From positions 1 to 8,375 of the forward strand of contig CAJORC010000398.1 in assembly GCA_905236615.1 (NCBI GenBank): a stretch of DNA of 8,375 bases, read 5' to 3'. This DNA comes from an uncultured Lachnospiraceae bacterium. Lineage in GTDB: Bacteria; Bacillota; Clostridia; Lachnospirales; Lachnospiraceae. The notes under the pieces were generated by a model. The model saw only the letters and a list, made by a program, of their open reading frames with translations, did not search any database and was not told the DNA's origin. Of this stretch, positions 1-5,613 are shown piece by piece; positions within the stretch are counted from its first letter, which is position 1, and each line of letters starts with the position of its first letter. Both the position numbers and the translations under genes were made by a program.

Positions 1-192
1 CAGGATACCGTGGAACTGGGCATATACGGCAAGCGGAGTTCCGGAATGGATAACTCAGTACAGCTATGGCTTTTACAGTATGATGCTGACATCGACTCTT
101 ATAGGACTAATACTTATGGTTATTTACAGACCCAGAACCTGGTGCAGTTTCTGTCCGATGGGAACAATGACACAGTCGATATGCAAACTTAA
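1..192 (+). CDS. C-terminal fragment of an unrecognised protein (5' end outside window)
   Basis: The reading frame is open from the first base and ends with TAA at 190-192, giving the last 63 residues of a protein whose start lies upstream. The fragment is polar, rich in Asn, Asp, Gln, Thr and Tyr, with no cysteine, no membrane segment and no motif I recognise. Runs such as QLWLLQYDADIDSY and TNTYGYLQTQNL would suit a soluble or secreted domain, but this is only composition. A GTG at position 10 could be called as a start, but it has no ribosome binding site and the frame continues upstream, so a truncated gene is more likely than a 60-residue one. A strong ribosome binding site for the next gene follows within 22 bp, as expected at the end of a real gene in an operon. 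Function unknown. Confidence 0.6.
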   Translation, partial: QDTVELGIYGKRSSGMDNSVQLWLLQYDADIDSYRTNTYGYLQTQNLVQFLSDGNNDTVDMQT

Positions 193-214
193 GAATAAAG
201 AGGAGAAATAATAC

Positions 215-577
215 ATGGATAAAAGAGAACTTGCGGTAGAACTCAAACACAATGGATATAACTGTTGTCAGGCAGTTTTATGTGCGTTTAAGGATGAAGT
301 TGATATACCGGAAGAAACATTAAAAAAGATGGGAGCATCTTTCGGCGGAGGCATGGGATGCATGGAATCAACCTGCGGAGCCCTCTGCGGCGCACAGATG
401 CTTCTCGGACTCAAAAAATACAATGGGAAACCGATAATCAAAGATGCGGCAGTTTTACACAGGGAGTTTACTGAGAAGAGCGGAGCGAGTATCTGCAAGG
501 AACTTAAAGGCATAGGAACAGGGAAAGTGCTCTGTGAATGTGATGACTGCGTAAGAAACGCGGTTGGACTGCTGTAA
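215..577 (+). CDS. C_GCAxxG_C_C family cysteine-rich putative redox protein
   Basis: A 120-residue soluble protein with no signal peptide. AGGAGA at 201-206 lies 8 nt before the ATG. The family hallmark is present: an NCCQAVL block near residues 16-22, a glycine-rich FGGGMGC at 43-49, then TCGALCGAQMLLGL at 53-66, followed by the late cysteine in SICKEL (C94) and a cysteine cluster at 107, 109 and 112. Length and motif order match the family known as C_GCAxxG_C_C (TIGR01909), described as putative redox or metal-binding proteins; the biochemical role is not established. Ten cysteines in 120 residues suggest metal or Fe-S coordination or thiol chemistry, which is inference. It starts 22 bp after the preceding stop and is probably in the same operon. 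The reductase downstream has its own promoter, so a shared pathway is not shown. Confidence 0.88.
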   Translation: MDKRELAVELKHNGYNCCQAVLCAFKDEVDIPEETLKKMGASFGGGMGCMESTCGALCGAQMLLGLKKYNGKPIIKDAAVLHREFTEKSGASICKELKGIGTGKVLCECDDCVRNAVGLL

Positions 578-682
578 TCAGATATTCTTTTTGCATCGTA
601 TTTTGGACAAAAGGTTTCTGTTAATTCCTCAAGATTTTAATGATAGTTTCCGATAAATACAATAGGACTGCGAATATAGTAC

Positions 683-711
683 TTGACGGGGTGTTTCAGT
701 ATCGTTAAAAT
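683..711 (+). promoter_or_regulatory. Sigma-A promoter of the flavoprotein reductase
   Basis: TTGACG at 683-688 and TAAAAT at 706-711 are separated by 17 bp, a near-consensus housekeeping promoter. Transcription would start around 718, giving a leader of roughly 25 nt before the reductase start. It lies in the 160-bp gap after the C_GCAxxG gene, so the reductase can be transcribed alone. I see no clear intrinsic terminator for the upstream gene in this gap. Confidence 0.7.
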
Positions 712-718
712 TATAACG
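703..718. promoter_or_regulatory. Inverted repeat over the -10 box (possible operator)
   Basis: CGTTA at 703-707 and TAACG at 714-718 form perfect 5-bp arms around a 6-bp A/T spacer. The element covers the -10 box and the expected transcription start, where a bound repressor would block RNA polymerase. No cognate regulator gene is nearby. A 5-bp arm can arise by chance in A/T-rich sequence, so this is a candidate only. Confidence 0.3.
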
Positions 719-729
719 TATTTTATAGT

Positions 730-737
730 AGGAGGAG
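730..737 (+). promoter_or_regulatory. Ribosome binding site that decides the reductase start
   Basis: AGGAGGAG at 730-737 abuts an ATG at 738, which is too close for efficient initiation. The in-frame ATG at 744 lies 8 nt after the AGGAGG core, the best spacing, so 744 is preferred over 738. A third ATG at 753 is too far away. Confidence 0.8.
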
Positions 738-743
738 ATGCAG

Positions 744-3047
744 ATGAGTTCAATGGGAAAAAGGGTTTTGGCAATCGCTATAGCCTGTGTATTTTGCGGA
801 GGGCTGATCGCGTACACGAGTACAATGAAAAAGCCCGGTTCGGGAGCGGCAACGGCAGGAGATATTCCGGCTGATGCGGTTACCTGCGAAGGAACTGCAA
901 AGGGCATGGACGGGGATGTTAAGGTTCAGGTCATTGCAACAGCTGACAAGATATATTCTGTAGCGGTTACGGAACAGAATGAGACTCCGGATATTGGAAC
1001 GAAGGCAGTAGATGAACTTCCGGGAAAAATTGTTGAGGCAAACAGCATTGATGTAGATGCTACTTCGGGAGCAACGGTTACAAGTACAGCGATTAAAGAA
1101 GCTGTAGGTAATGCTCTTTCATCAGCAGGATTTGATCCCGTAGCCTTCGGCGGAAGCGCAGCAGGTGAGGCTGAGGCATCAGCAGCACCGGCAGTAGAAG
1201 AGGATATTCCCGCAGATGCTGTAACAGCAGAAGGAAGCGCAAAGGGAATGGACGGCGATGTTAAGGTTGAAGTCATCGCCACAGCAGACCATATTTATTC
1301 CGTTAAGGTTACGGAGCAGAATGAGACTCCCGGAATCGGAAGCAAGGCTGTAGAGTCTATACCCGGTGCTATTCATGAAGCACAGTGCGTAGAAGTTGAT
1401 GCCATTTCAGGTGCAACAGTTACAAGTACAGCGATCAAAGAAGCGGTTGAGGCAGCCATTACATCGGCAGGCTTTGATGTATCAGTATTCAAGGCCGGTG
1501 GAGCAGCGGCAGTTGCAGCTGCAGCAAATGCAAAGCCTGCAGAAAAGGCAGAGGATGCAACTTATGATGCAGATATCGTTGTTGTCGGAGCAGGCGGCGC
1601 AGGAATGTCAGCAGCTATCGTGGCATCTGATGCAGGTAAAAAGGTTATAGTTCTTGAAAGTCAGGTAATGGCAGGAGGAAATACCTCTCGTGCAGGCGGC
1701 GGTCTTAATGCAGCCAAGACTACAAGACAGGACAAGAATGAATTCGGAGAGGCAGCCGGTGTTGAGAAGACTCTTGATAAGGCTGCAAACGATGATGAAG
1801 TAAAAGACCTTGAGGTTGTACAGAATCTTGCAAAGACAGTTAAAGAGCAGTGGGATGAATATCAGGCAAAGCCGGAAGGATATTTCGATTCTCCTGAGCT
1901 TTTCCAGCTTGATACTATCATCGGCGGACATGGAAAGAATGATCCCGAGCTTGTTAAATTCATGACCGAGAACAGTCCGGCTGCGATCGACTGGCTTGAA
2001 AGCATAGGCGCACCTCTTGATTCGGTTGGTGCAGCAGGCGGTGCCGCAGTTAAGCGTATTCACAGACCTGTGGATTCCGAAGGCAAGGTATCTGACGTTG
2101 GTGCATATCTTGTACCTATACTTCTTAAGAATGTAGAAGACAGAAATATTGAAATCCTTTATGAGACAACAGCTGATAAGGTAATCATGGATGGTGACAA
2201 GGTTGCCGGTGTTCATGCTACAGGCGCAACAGGAAACGAGATCACTGTAAATGCAAAGGCTGTAGTTCTTGCAACAGGCGGTTTTGGTTATAATAATGAA
2301 ATGGTTTCAAAGTACAGACCTGACCTTAAGGGATTTATGTCCACAAATGCTCCGAGTGCAATGGGCAGGGGTATTGAGATGGCAGAGAATGCAGGCGCAG
2401 ATCTGGTAGATATGGATCAGATCCAGCTTCATCCCACAGTTGAGAAGAACAGTTCTTCACTTATCACGGAAGGTGTAAGAGGAGACGGTGCTATTCTTGT
2501 AAATACAGACGGTGTCCGTTTCTATGATGAAGTTTCAACAAGAGATAAGGTATCTGCAGCAGAGTTTGAGCAGCCCGGTGAGTTTGCATGGCTCATCATT
2601 GACCAGAAGATGGTTGATGCTTCCAAGTCCATTCAGGGCTATATCCGCAGCGGATATGCAACTGAAGGCAAGGACTACAAGGAGCTTGCTGAGAAGATCG
2701 ATATCAATGCTGAGAACTTCGAGGAAACAATGAAGAAGTGGAACGGTTATGTTGCAGACAAGAAGGATCCTGATTTTGACAGAACAAGTTTTGCAGAGCC
2801 GCTTGATACAGCTCCATTCTATGCAATTCAGGTAGCACCCGGTATCCATCATACAATGGGTGGTATAAAGATCAATACCAATACCGAAGTGCTTGATAAG
2901 GACGGAAAGGCTATTGCAGGTCTCTTTGCTGCAGGCGAGACAACCGGTGGTGTCCACGGTGGAAACCGTCTCGGCGGTAATGCTGTCGCTGACATCATAG
3001 TATTTGGTCGTCAGGCAGGAGAGAAGGCAGTTGCTTACGTTAAATAA
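744..3047 (+). CDS. Membrane-anchored flavinylated fumarate reductase-like flavoprotein with two FMN-binding domains
   Basis: A 767-residue extracytoplasmic reductase. K6-R7 is followed by a hydrophobic stretch at about 8-26, an N-terminal anchor or signal peptide. Two FMN_bind domains follow (about 40-136 and 154-251), each with a DAxSGAT flavinylation motif; the predicted FMN acceptors are T111 and T225, normally loaded by ApbE. An Ala-rich linker leads to the FAD domain, with a GAGGAG dinucleotide-binding motif from G282. Active-site residues known from Shewanella flavocytochrome c fumarate reductase (numbering from memory) align without gaps: H563 (His365), T575 (Thr377), E576 (Glu378), R579 (Arg381), R600 (Arg402, proton donor), H702 (His504) and R742 (Arg544). 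The acid-transfer path therefore looks intact. There is no CXXCH haem motif, so the FMN domains probably replace the cytochrome domain as the electron path. Fumarate or another unsaturated carboxylate is the likely acceptor; urocanate, methacrylate and aryl-acrylate reductases share this fold. It is flanked by its own promoter and terminator. Confidence 0.9.
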   Translation: MSSMGKRVLAIAIACVFCGGLIAYTSTMKKPGSGAATAGDIPADAVTCEGTAKGMDGDVKVQVIATADKIYSVAVTEQNETPDIGTKAVDELPGKIVEANSIDVDATSGATVTSTAIKEAVGNALSSAGFDPVAFGGSAAGEAEASAAPAVEEDIPADAVTAEGSAKGMDGDVKVEVIATADHIYSVKVTEQNETPGIGSKAVESIPGAIHEAQCVEVDAISGATVTSTAIKEAVEAAITSAGFDVSVFKAGGAAAVAAAANAKPAEKAEDATYDADIVVVGAGGAGMSAAIVASDAGKKVIVLESQVMAGGNTSRAGGGLNAAKTTRQDKNEFGEAAGVEKTLDKAANDDEVKDLEVVQNLAKTVKEQWDEYQAKPEGYFDSPELFQLDTIIGGHGKNDPELVKFMTENSPAAIDWLESIGAPLDSVGAAGGAAVKRIHRPVDSEGKVSDVGAYLVPILLKNVEDRNIEILYETTADKVIMDGDKVAGVHATGATGNEITVNAKAVVLATGGFGYNNEMVSKYRPDLKGFMSTNAPSAMGRGIEMAENAGADLVDMDQIQLHPTVEKNSSSLITEGVRGDGAILVNTDGVRFYDEVSTRDKVSAAEFEQPGEFAWLIIDQKMVDASKSIQGYIRSGYATEGKDYKELAEKIDINAENFEETMKKWNGYVADKKDPDFDRTSFAEPLDTAPFYAIQVAPGIHHTMGGIKINTNTEVLDKDGKAIAGLFAAGETTGGVHGGNRLGGNAVADIIVFGRQAGEKAVAYVK
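861..1497 (+). repeat. Tandem duplication encoding two FMN-binding domains
   Basis: Within the reductase gene two homologous units begin at 861 and 1203, a period of 342 bp or 114 codons. Both proteins start DIPADAV, share AKGMDGDVKV and VTEQNETP, and end with SGATVTSTAIKEAV. By eye the two copies are about three-quarters identical in protein, with many silent differences in the DNA, so the duplication is not brand new. An Ala/Glu-rich linker of about 17 residues separates them. Both flavinylation motifs are intact. Confidence 0.9.
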
Positions 3048-3063
3048 AACAGAATAAATATTT

Positions 3064-3112
3064 TAAGAGTTACAATCCGGCAACATTGAACGTTGTCGGA
3101 TTGTGACTTTTA
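3064..3112 (+). terminator. Long intrinsic terminator after the reductase
   Basis: Arms 3064-3084 and 3092-3112 can form a stem of about 21 bp, all Watson-Crick except three G-U wobbles, with a 7-nt loop at 3085-3091. The core pairs ACAATCCGGCAAC with GTTGTCGGATTGT. A short T run at 3108-3111 lies within the outer 3' arm, so the functional stem is probably the inner 16 bp or so. Its position 17 bp after the stop codon fits a terminator. Confidence 0.8.
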
Positions 3113-3132
3113 CAATAAAGCAGGTTCTTTGA

Positions 3133-4113
3133 TTGAATATGATTATAGAAATAATAGAATTCCTTATAATTATAATATTGCTTTTGGTCATTCTCTGGCT
3201 TTTGCGGAAAAATGCAAAGGTAAGAAAGATCAAGCCGGTATCGGATATCTATTTATCGATCCACAGGATCGATCTGGAGAAAGACAGTTTTGAAGAAATA
3301 AGCTGCAGTGATGAGGCGGTCAGATCTCTTATCGGTAAAAAAAGAAGTGAGGCGCAAAAAACGCTTCTGACAGTCATAGATAAGCTAATGGCAGAGAGGT
3401 CAAAAAAGAAAATGACGGAATTTGCCGAGTTAACAACTTTAGAGAAGAGACTGGAAGACAACGGAACCATTACCGAGGAATTCCTGGACCACAGAAGTAA
3501 ATGGTGCAGGGCAAGATTTATAGTGGAGTCAAGGAATGATCTGAGGAAAGTCAAAACTGTTTTATGGCTTATAGAGTCCATAGACCGGGAAAAGAGAAAT
3601 AAGGATAATCAGAGACTCCTTTCGGAAATTGATGAGATGACCGGTATATATAATCGTGCGGGAGGAGAAAGGAAGATAAACGAAATACTTGAAAACGGTG
3701 CAAGGGGGATGTTTATTCTTCTTGATGCCGATAATTTCAGAGCTATAAATGAAAGATACGGAAGCGAGACCGGAGACAGGATAATTATGATCATTGCCGA
3801 TGCAATGAAAAGAACTTTCCGTGACAGTGACGTGATAATGCGTCTGGGCGGCGATGAATTTGCCGCGTATGTTTCCGATATAGATACAACAGGTAAGGGA
3901 AGGGTTATAGTAGAACGCTTTATTGCGAATGTCGGACAGATCTCAATACCGCGAATTCCGAACAGCAGGGTTGCGGTAAGTGTCGGTGCGATAATTCATG
4001 CGATAAGGAAAAACGTGACCTTTTCGGAACTTTATACCTGTGCTGATCAGGCAACCTATGAAAGTAAGCGGCGTGAAGGAAGCTGCATAACTTTTTATAA
4101 TGAAATCATCTAA
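3133..4113 (+). CDS. Membrane-anchored diguanylate cyclase (PAS-like + GGDEF)
   Basis: Makes cyclic di-GMP from two GTP. Of the 326 residues, about 4-24 are one very hydrophobic membrane helix followed by a basic RKNAKVRK stretch, placing the rest in the cytoplasm. Residues about 38-160 look like a divergent PAS-type sensor (opening LSIHRIDLEKDSF, closing near WCRARFIVESRNDLRK) with a connecting helix to 172. The GGDEF domain covers about 172-326: DEMTGIYNR, the metal-binding LLDADNFRAINERYG block, and an intact GGDEF at 239-243. An RDSD inhibitory I-site lies at 230-233, the expected five residues before GGDEF, so product feedback is likely. No EAL domain is present. The start is uncertain: TTG at 3133 sits 8 nt after a weak GCAGG, while ATG at 3139 is the better codon but 14 nt away; the choice changes two residues. 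The AP endonuclease gene follows after 12 bp. Confidence 0.9.
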   Translation: MNMIIEIIEFLIIIILLLVILWLLRKNAKVRKIKPVSDIYLSIHRIDLEKDSFEEISCSDEAVRSLIGKKRSEAQKTLLTVIDKLMAERSKKKMTEFAELTTLEKRLEDNGTITEEFLDHRSKWCRARFIVESRNDLRKVKTVLWLIESIDREKRNKDNQRLLSEIDEMTGIYNRAGGERKINEILENGARGMFILLDADNFRAINERYGSETGDRIIMIIADAMKRTFRDSDVIMRLGGDEFAAYVSDIDTTGKGRVIVERFIANVGQISIPRIPNSRVAVSVGAIIHAIRKNVTFSELYTCADQATYESKRREGSCITFYNEII

Positions 4114-4125
4114 GGAGCTTTTATT

Positions 4126-4947
4126 ATGAAAATCATTTCGTGGAATATCGACTCACTGAATGCAGCTCTTACCGGAAGTTCTGACAGGGCTCTTCTGACA
4201 AGAGATGTTTTGAAAAAAATAGCGGAAATGGATGCTGAAATAATTGCAATACAGGAGACAAAACTTCCTGTAACGGGCATGAATGCAAAGCAGGAAACAG
4301 CCTTAAAAGAGATATTTCCGGATCATAAGGTTGATTTTGTTTCGTCAGAACCGCCTGCAAGAAAAGGTTATGCCGGAACCATGATCCTGTATAAGGAAGA
4401 AATCGGCATAGCCACAGACAGACCGAAGATAGATGCCCCGGATACCATGGATAATGAAGGAAGGATAATAACTCTCGAAACAGAAGATTTTTATCTGGTA
4501 TGCGTTTATACGCCGAACGCAGGAGACGGGCTGAAACGTCTTAAGGAAAGACAGGAATGGGATATTAAATTCAAGGAATATCTGCAGAAACTTGATAAGA
4601 ATAAACCTGTGATCAGCTGCGGTGATTTTAATGTGGCACATGAGGAGATCGATCTTGCGAATCCTGCATCAAACCATTTCTCGGCAGGTTTTACTGATGA
4701 GGAAAGGGCAGGATTTACGGAACTCCTGAAGGGCGGATTTGCAGACAGCTTCAGATATCTGAATGGAGACGTTAAGGATAAGTATTCATGGTGGTCACAG
4801 AGGATAAAGACCAGCAAGGCAAATAATTCGGGTTGGCGGATCGACTATTTTATTGTGAGTGACAGGATAAAGGATAAGGTCAAAAAATCGGAGATGATAG
4901 ATTCGGGAGCAAGAGCCGATCATGCACCGATTTATATTGAGATTTGA
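4126..4947 (+). CDS. xth: Exodeoxyribonuclease III / AP endonuclease (ExoA type)
   Basis: A 273-residue base-excision-repair enzyme of the exonuclease-endonuclease-phosphatase fold. It cleaves DNA 5' of abasic sites and has 3'-to-5' exonuclease and 3'-phosphatase activity with Mg2+. Visible active-site elements are N7 in SWNID, E44 in IQETK, D167 and N169 in GDFN, D240 in GWRIDY, and the terminal D265-H266 pair in ADHAPI. Blocks such as VYTPNAGDGLKRL, DLANPASN and GFTDEERAGF closely resemble the streptococcal ExoA branch rather than the E. coli XthA branch. Full length and undamaged. AAGGAG at 4112-4117 overlaps the stop codon of the cyclase gene and lies 8 nt before the ATG, so the two genes are co-transcribed and probably translationally linked. 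An intrinsic terminator follows directly. Confidence 0.95.
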   Translation: MKIISWNIDSLNAALTGSSDRALLTRDVLKKIAEMDAEIIAIQETKLPVTGMNAKQETALKEIFPDHKVDFVSSEPPARKGYAGTMILYKEEIGIATDRPKIDAPDTMDNEGRIITLETEDFYLVCVYTPNAGDGLKRLKERQEWDIKFKEYLQKLDKNKPVISCGDFNVAHEEIDLANPASNHFSAGFTDEERAGFTELLKGGFADSFRYLNGDVKDKYSWWSQRIKTSKANNSGWRIDYFIVSDRIKDKVKKSEMIDSGARADHAPIYIEI

Positions 4948-4955
4948 AATAGATA

Positions 4956-4999
4956 AAGGGTGGTTTTGTTTTTTGATTGAAAACATAACCATCTTTTTT
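4956..4999 (+). terminator. Intrinsic terminator after the AP endonuclease gene
   Basis: Arms 4959-4972 and 4980-4993 pair as a 14-bp stem with one G-U pair and one T-T mismatch around a 7-nt loop, followed by six T at 4994-4999. An A run before the 5' arm can extend the stem into the T tract. It starts within 15 bp of the xth stop codon. Confidence 0.85.
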
Positions 5000-5037
5000 A
5001 GTTTCGAAAAAATTTATTATTTCTTTGTACACAATAG

Positions 5038-5066
5038 TTGACTTTGGATATTTATAAGAATATAAT
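5038..5066 (+). promoter_or_regulatory. Strong sigma-A promoter of the marR-ABC exporter operon
   Basis: TTGACT at 5038-5043 and a perfect TATAAT at 5061-5066 are separated by 17 bp. The A/T-rich stretch at about 5006-5024 could act as an UP element. Transcription would start near 5073, inside the first operator-like palindrome, leaving a leader of about 85 nt. It is the best promoter in the window and suits an operon that is strong but held repressed. Confidence 0.85.
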
Positions 5067-5067
5067 A

Positions 5068-5111
5068 GTTCGTACCCGAACAATTCGGAAGCTAAATGTT
5101 CGGACACGAAG
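5068..5111. promoter_or_regulatory. Phased operator array, probably the MarR binding sites
   Basis: GTTCG-TACC-CGAAC at 5068-5081 is a perfect 5-bp inverted repeat. GTTCG-GACA-CGAAG at 5098-5111 keeps a 4-bp TTCG/CGAA core. Midway, TTCG-GAAG-CTAA at 5084-5095 is a degenerate copy with one core mismatch. The TTCG starts lie at 5069, 5084 and 5099, an exact 15-bp period, so the two good sites are 30 bp apart, about three helical turns and on one face of the DNA. The array begins 2 bp after the -10 box and covers the expected transcription start. Autoregulation by the following MarR gene is inferred from position and symmetry. Confidence 0.65.
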
Positions 5112-5157
5112 ATTGTTTCCCTTTACAGACAATTTATAAAGGAATTGAAGGTGAAAT

Positions 5158-5613
5158 ATGGATAAGAGAAGCGTAATGAAAAAAATCGGCTGGATATCCA
5201 TGCTGCTTTCCAAGCGGCTGGATCGCATGTGCGCCGGAAGGGATTTAAGCGGACCGGAAGGCAGGACACTTCATTTTATTATGACTGTTGACAAGGATAT
5301 TTTTCAGAAGGACATTGAATTTGACTCACATCTGAAACCCTCAACAGTATCGGAGATATTAAAGAATATGGAGAGGAAAGGCCTTATAAGGCGCGAATCT
5401 GTTCCCTATGATGCCAGACTTAAAAAAATCGTTGCGACGGAGAAGGTTGCAGGACTCAGGGAAGTTGTTCTTTCTGACATGGATAAGCTTGATGATGAGC
5501 TGACTGAGGGGATAACTGATGAAGAAATCAGGATTTTCGATGAGGTATGTCATAAACTCATTGATAACCTGATGAGACTTGAAGCGGAAGGAAAGGAAGA
5601 AAAGAATGGATAA
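5158..5613 (+). CDS. MarR family transcriptional regulator
   Basis: A 151-residue winged-helix repressor expected to act as a dimer. Helices at about 1-45 form the dimer and ligand-binding part. The helix-turn-helix runs from IFQKDIEF (48-55) to the recognition helix KPSTVSEILKNMERKG (60-75), and the wing follows with the D-x-R pair (D85, R87) of the YDARLKK loop that typifies MarR proteins. The C-terminal helices end in a charged tail. GAAGGTG at 5147-5153 serves as ribosome binding site. The gene overlaps the first exporter gene by 8 bp, so it is co-transcribed with its likely target. By analogy with similar cassettes it should repress the operon until a drug or toxic metabolite binds; the ligand cannot be read from the sequence. 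Confidence 0.92.
   Translation: MDKRSVMKKIGWISMLLSKRLDRMCAGRDLSGPEGRTLHFIMTVDKDIFQKDIEFDSHLKPSTVSEILKNMERKGLIRRESVPYDARLKKIVATEKVAGLREVVLSDMDKLDDELTEGITDEEIRIFDEVCHKLIDNLMRLEAEGKEEKNG
5592..5599 (+). promoter_or_regulatory. Ribosome binding site that decides the first ABC gene start
   Basis: AAAGGAAG at 5592-5599 lies 6 nt before ATG 5606, inside the end of marR. A TTG at 5579 would add nine very basic residues, has no ribosome binding site, and would place this Shine-Dalgarno sequence inside the gene, so 5606 is preferred. Confidence 0.75.

Noticed and set aside
601..612. TTTTGGACAAAA palindrome in the gap after the C_GCAxxG gene
   Set aside because: The arms are A/T-rich and only 5 bp with a 2-nt centre; it cannot form a stable hairpin and is not placed at a promoter.
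566..671. Direct repeat GGACTGC at 566 and 665 flanking the intergenic region
   Set aside because: It is only 7-8 bp, has no matching inverted repeats or transposase, and gives no sign of a mobile element.
744..830. Possible lipoprotein signal in the reductase N terminus (cysteines at 15 and 18)
   Set aside because: The residues before the cysteines do not fit a lipobox well, and the cysteines sit in the middle of the hydrophobic stretch rather than at its end; a plain anchor or signal peptide is safer.
1608..2216. Long minus-strand open frame of 202 codons inside the reductase gene
   Set aside because: It lies wholly opposite a gene with clear catalytic motifs, has an odd Cys/Ile/Tyr-rich composition and no recognisable domain.
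3048..3132. A c-di-GMP or other riboswitch before the cyclase gene
   Set aside because: The 85-bp gap is taken up by a simple terminator hairpin, with no room for an aptamer and no GNRA/receptor-type elements seen.
3093..3293. 66-codon + strand frame starting inside the terminator
   Set aside because: It starts within the 3' arm of the hairpin, has no ribosome binding site, and mostly overlaps the cyclase gene in another frame.
5001..5010. TTTCGAAA palindrome upstream of the marR promoter as a further operator
   Set aside because: It lacks the TTCG-N4-CGAA spacing, lies outside the 15-bp phase and about 30 bp before the -35 box, and is expected by chance in such A/T-rich sequence.
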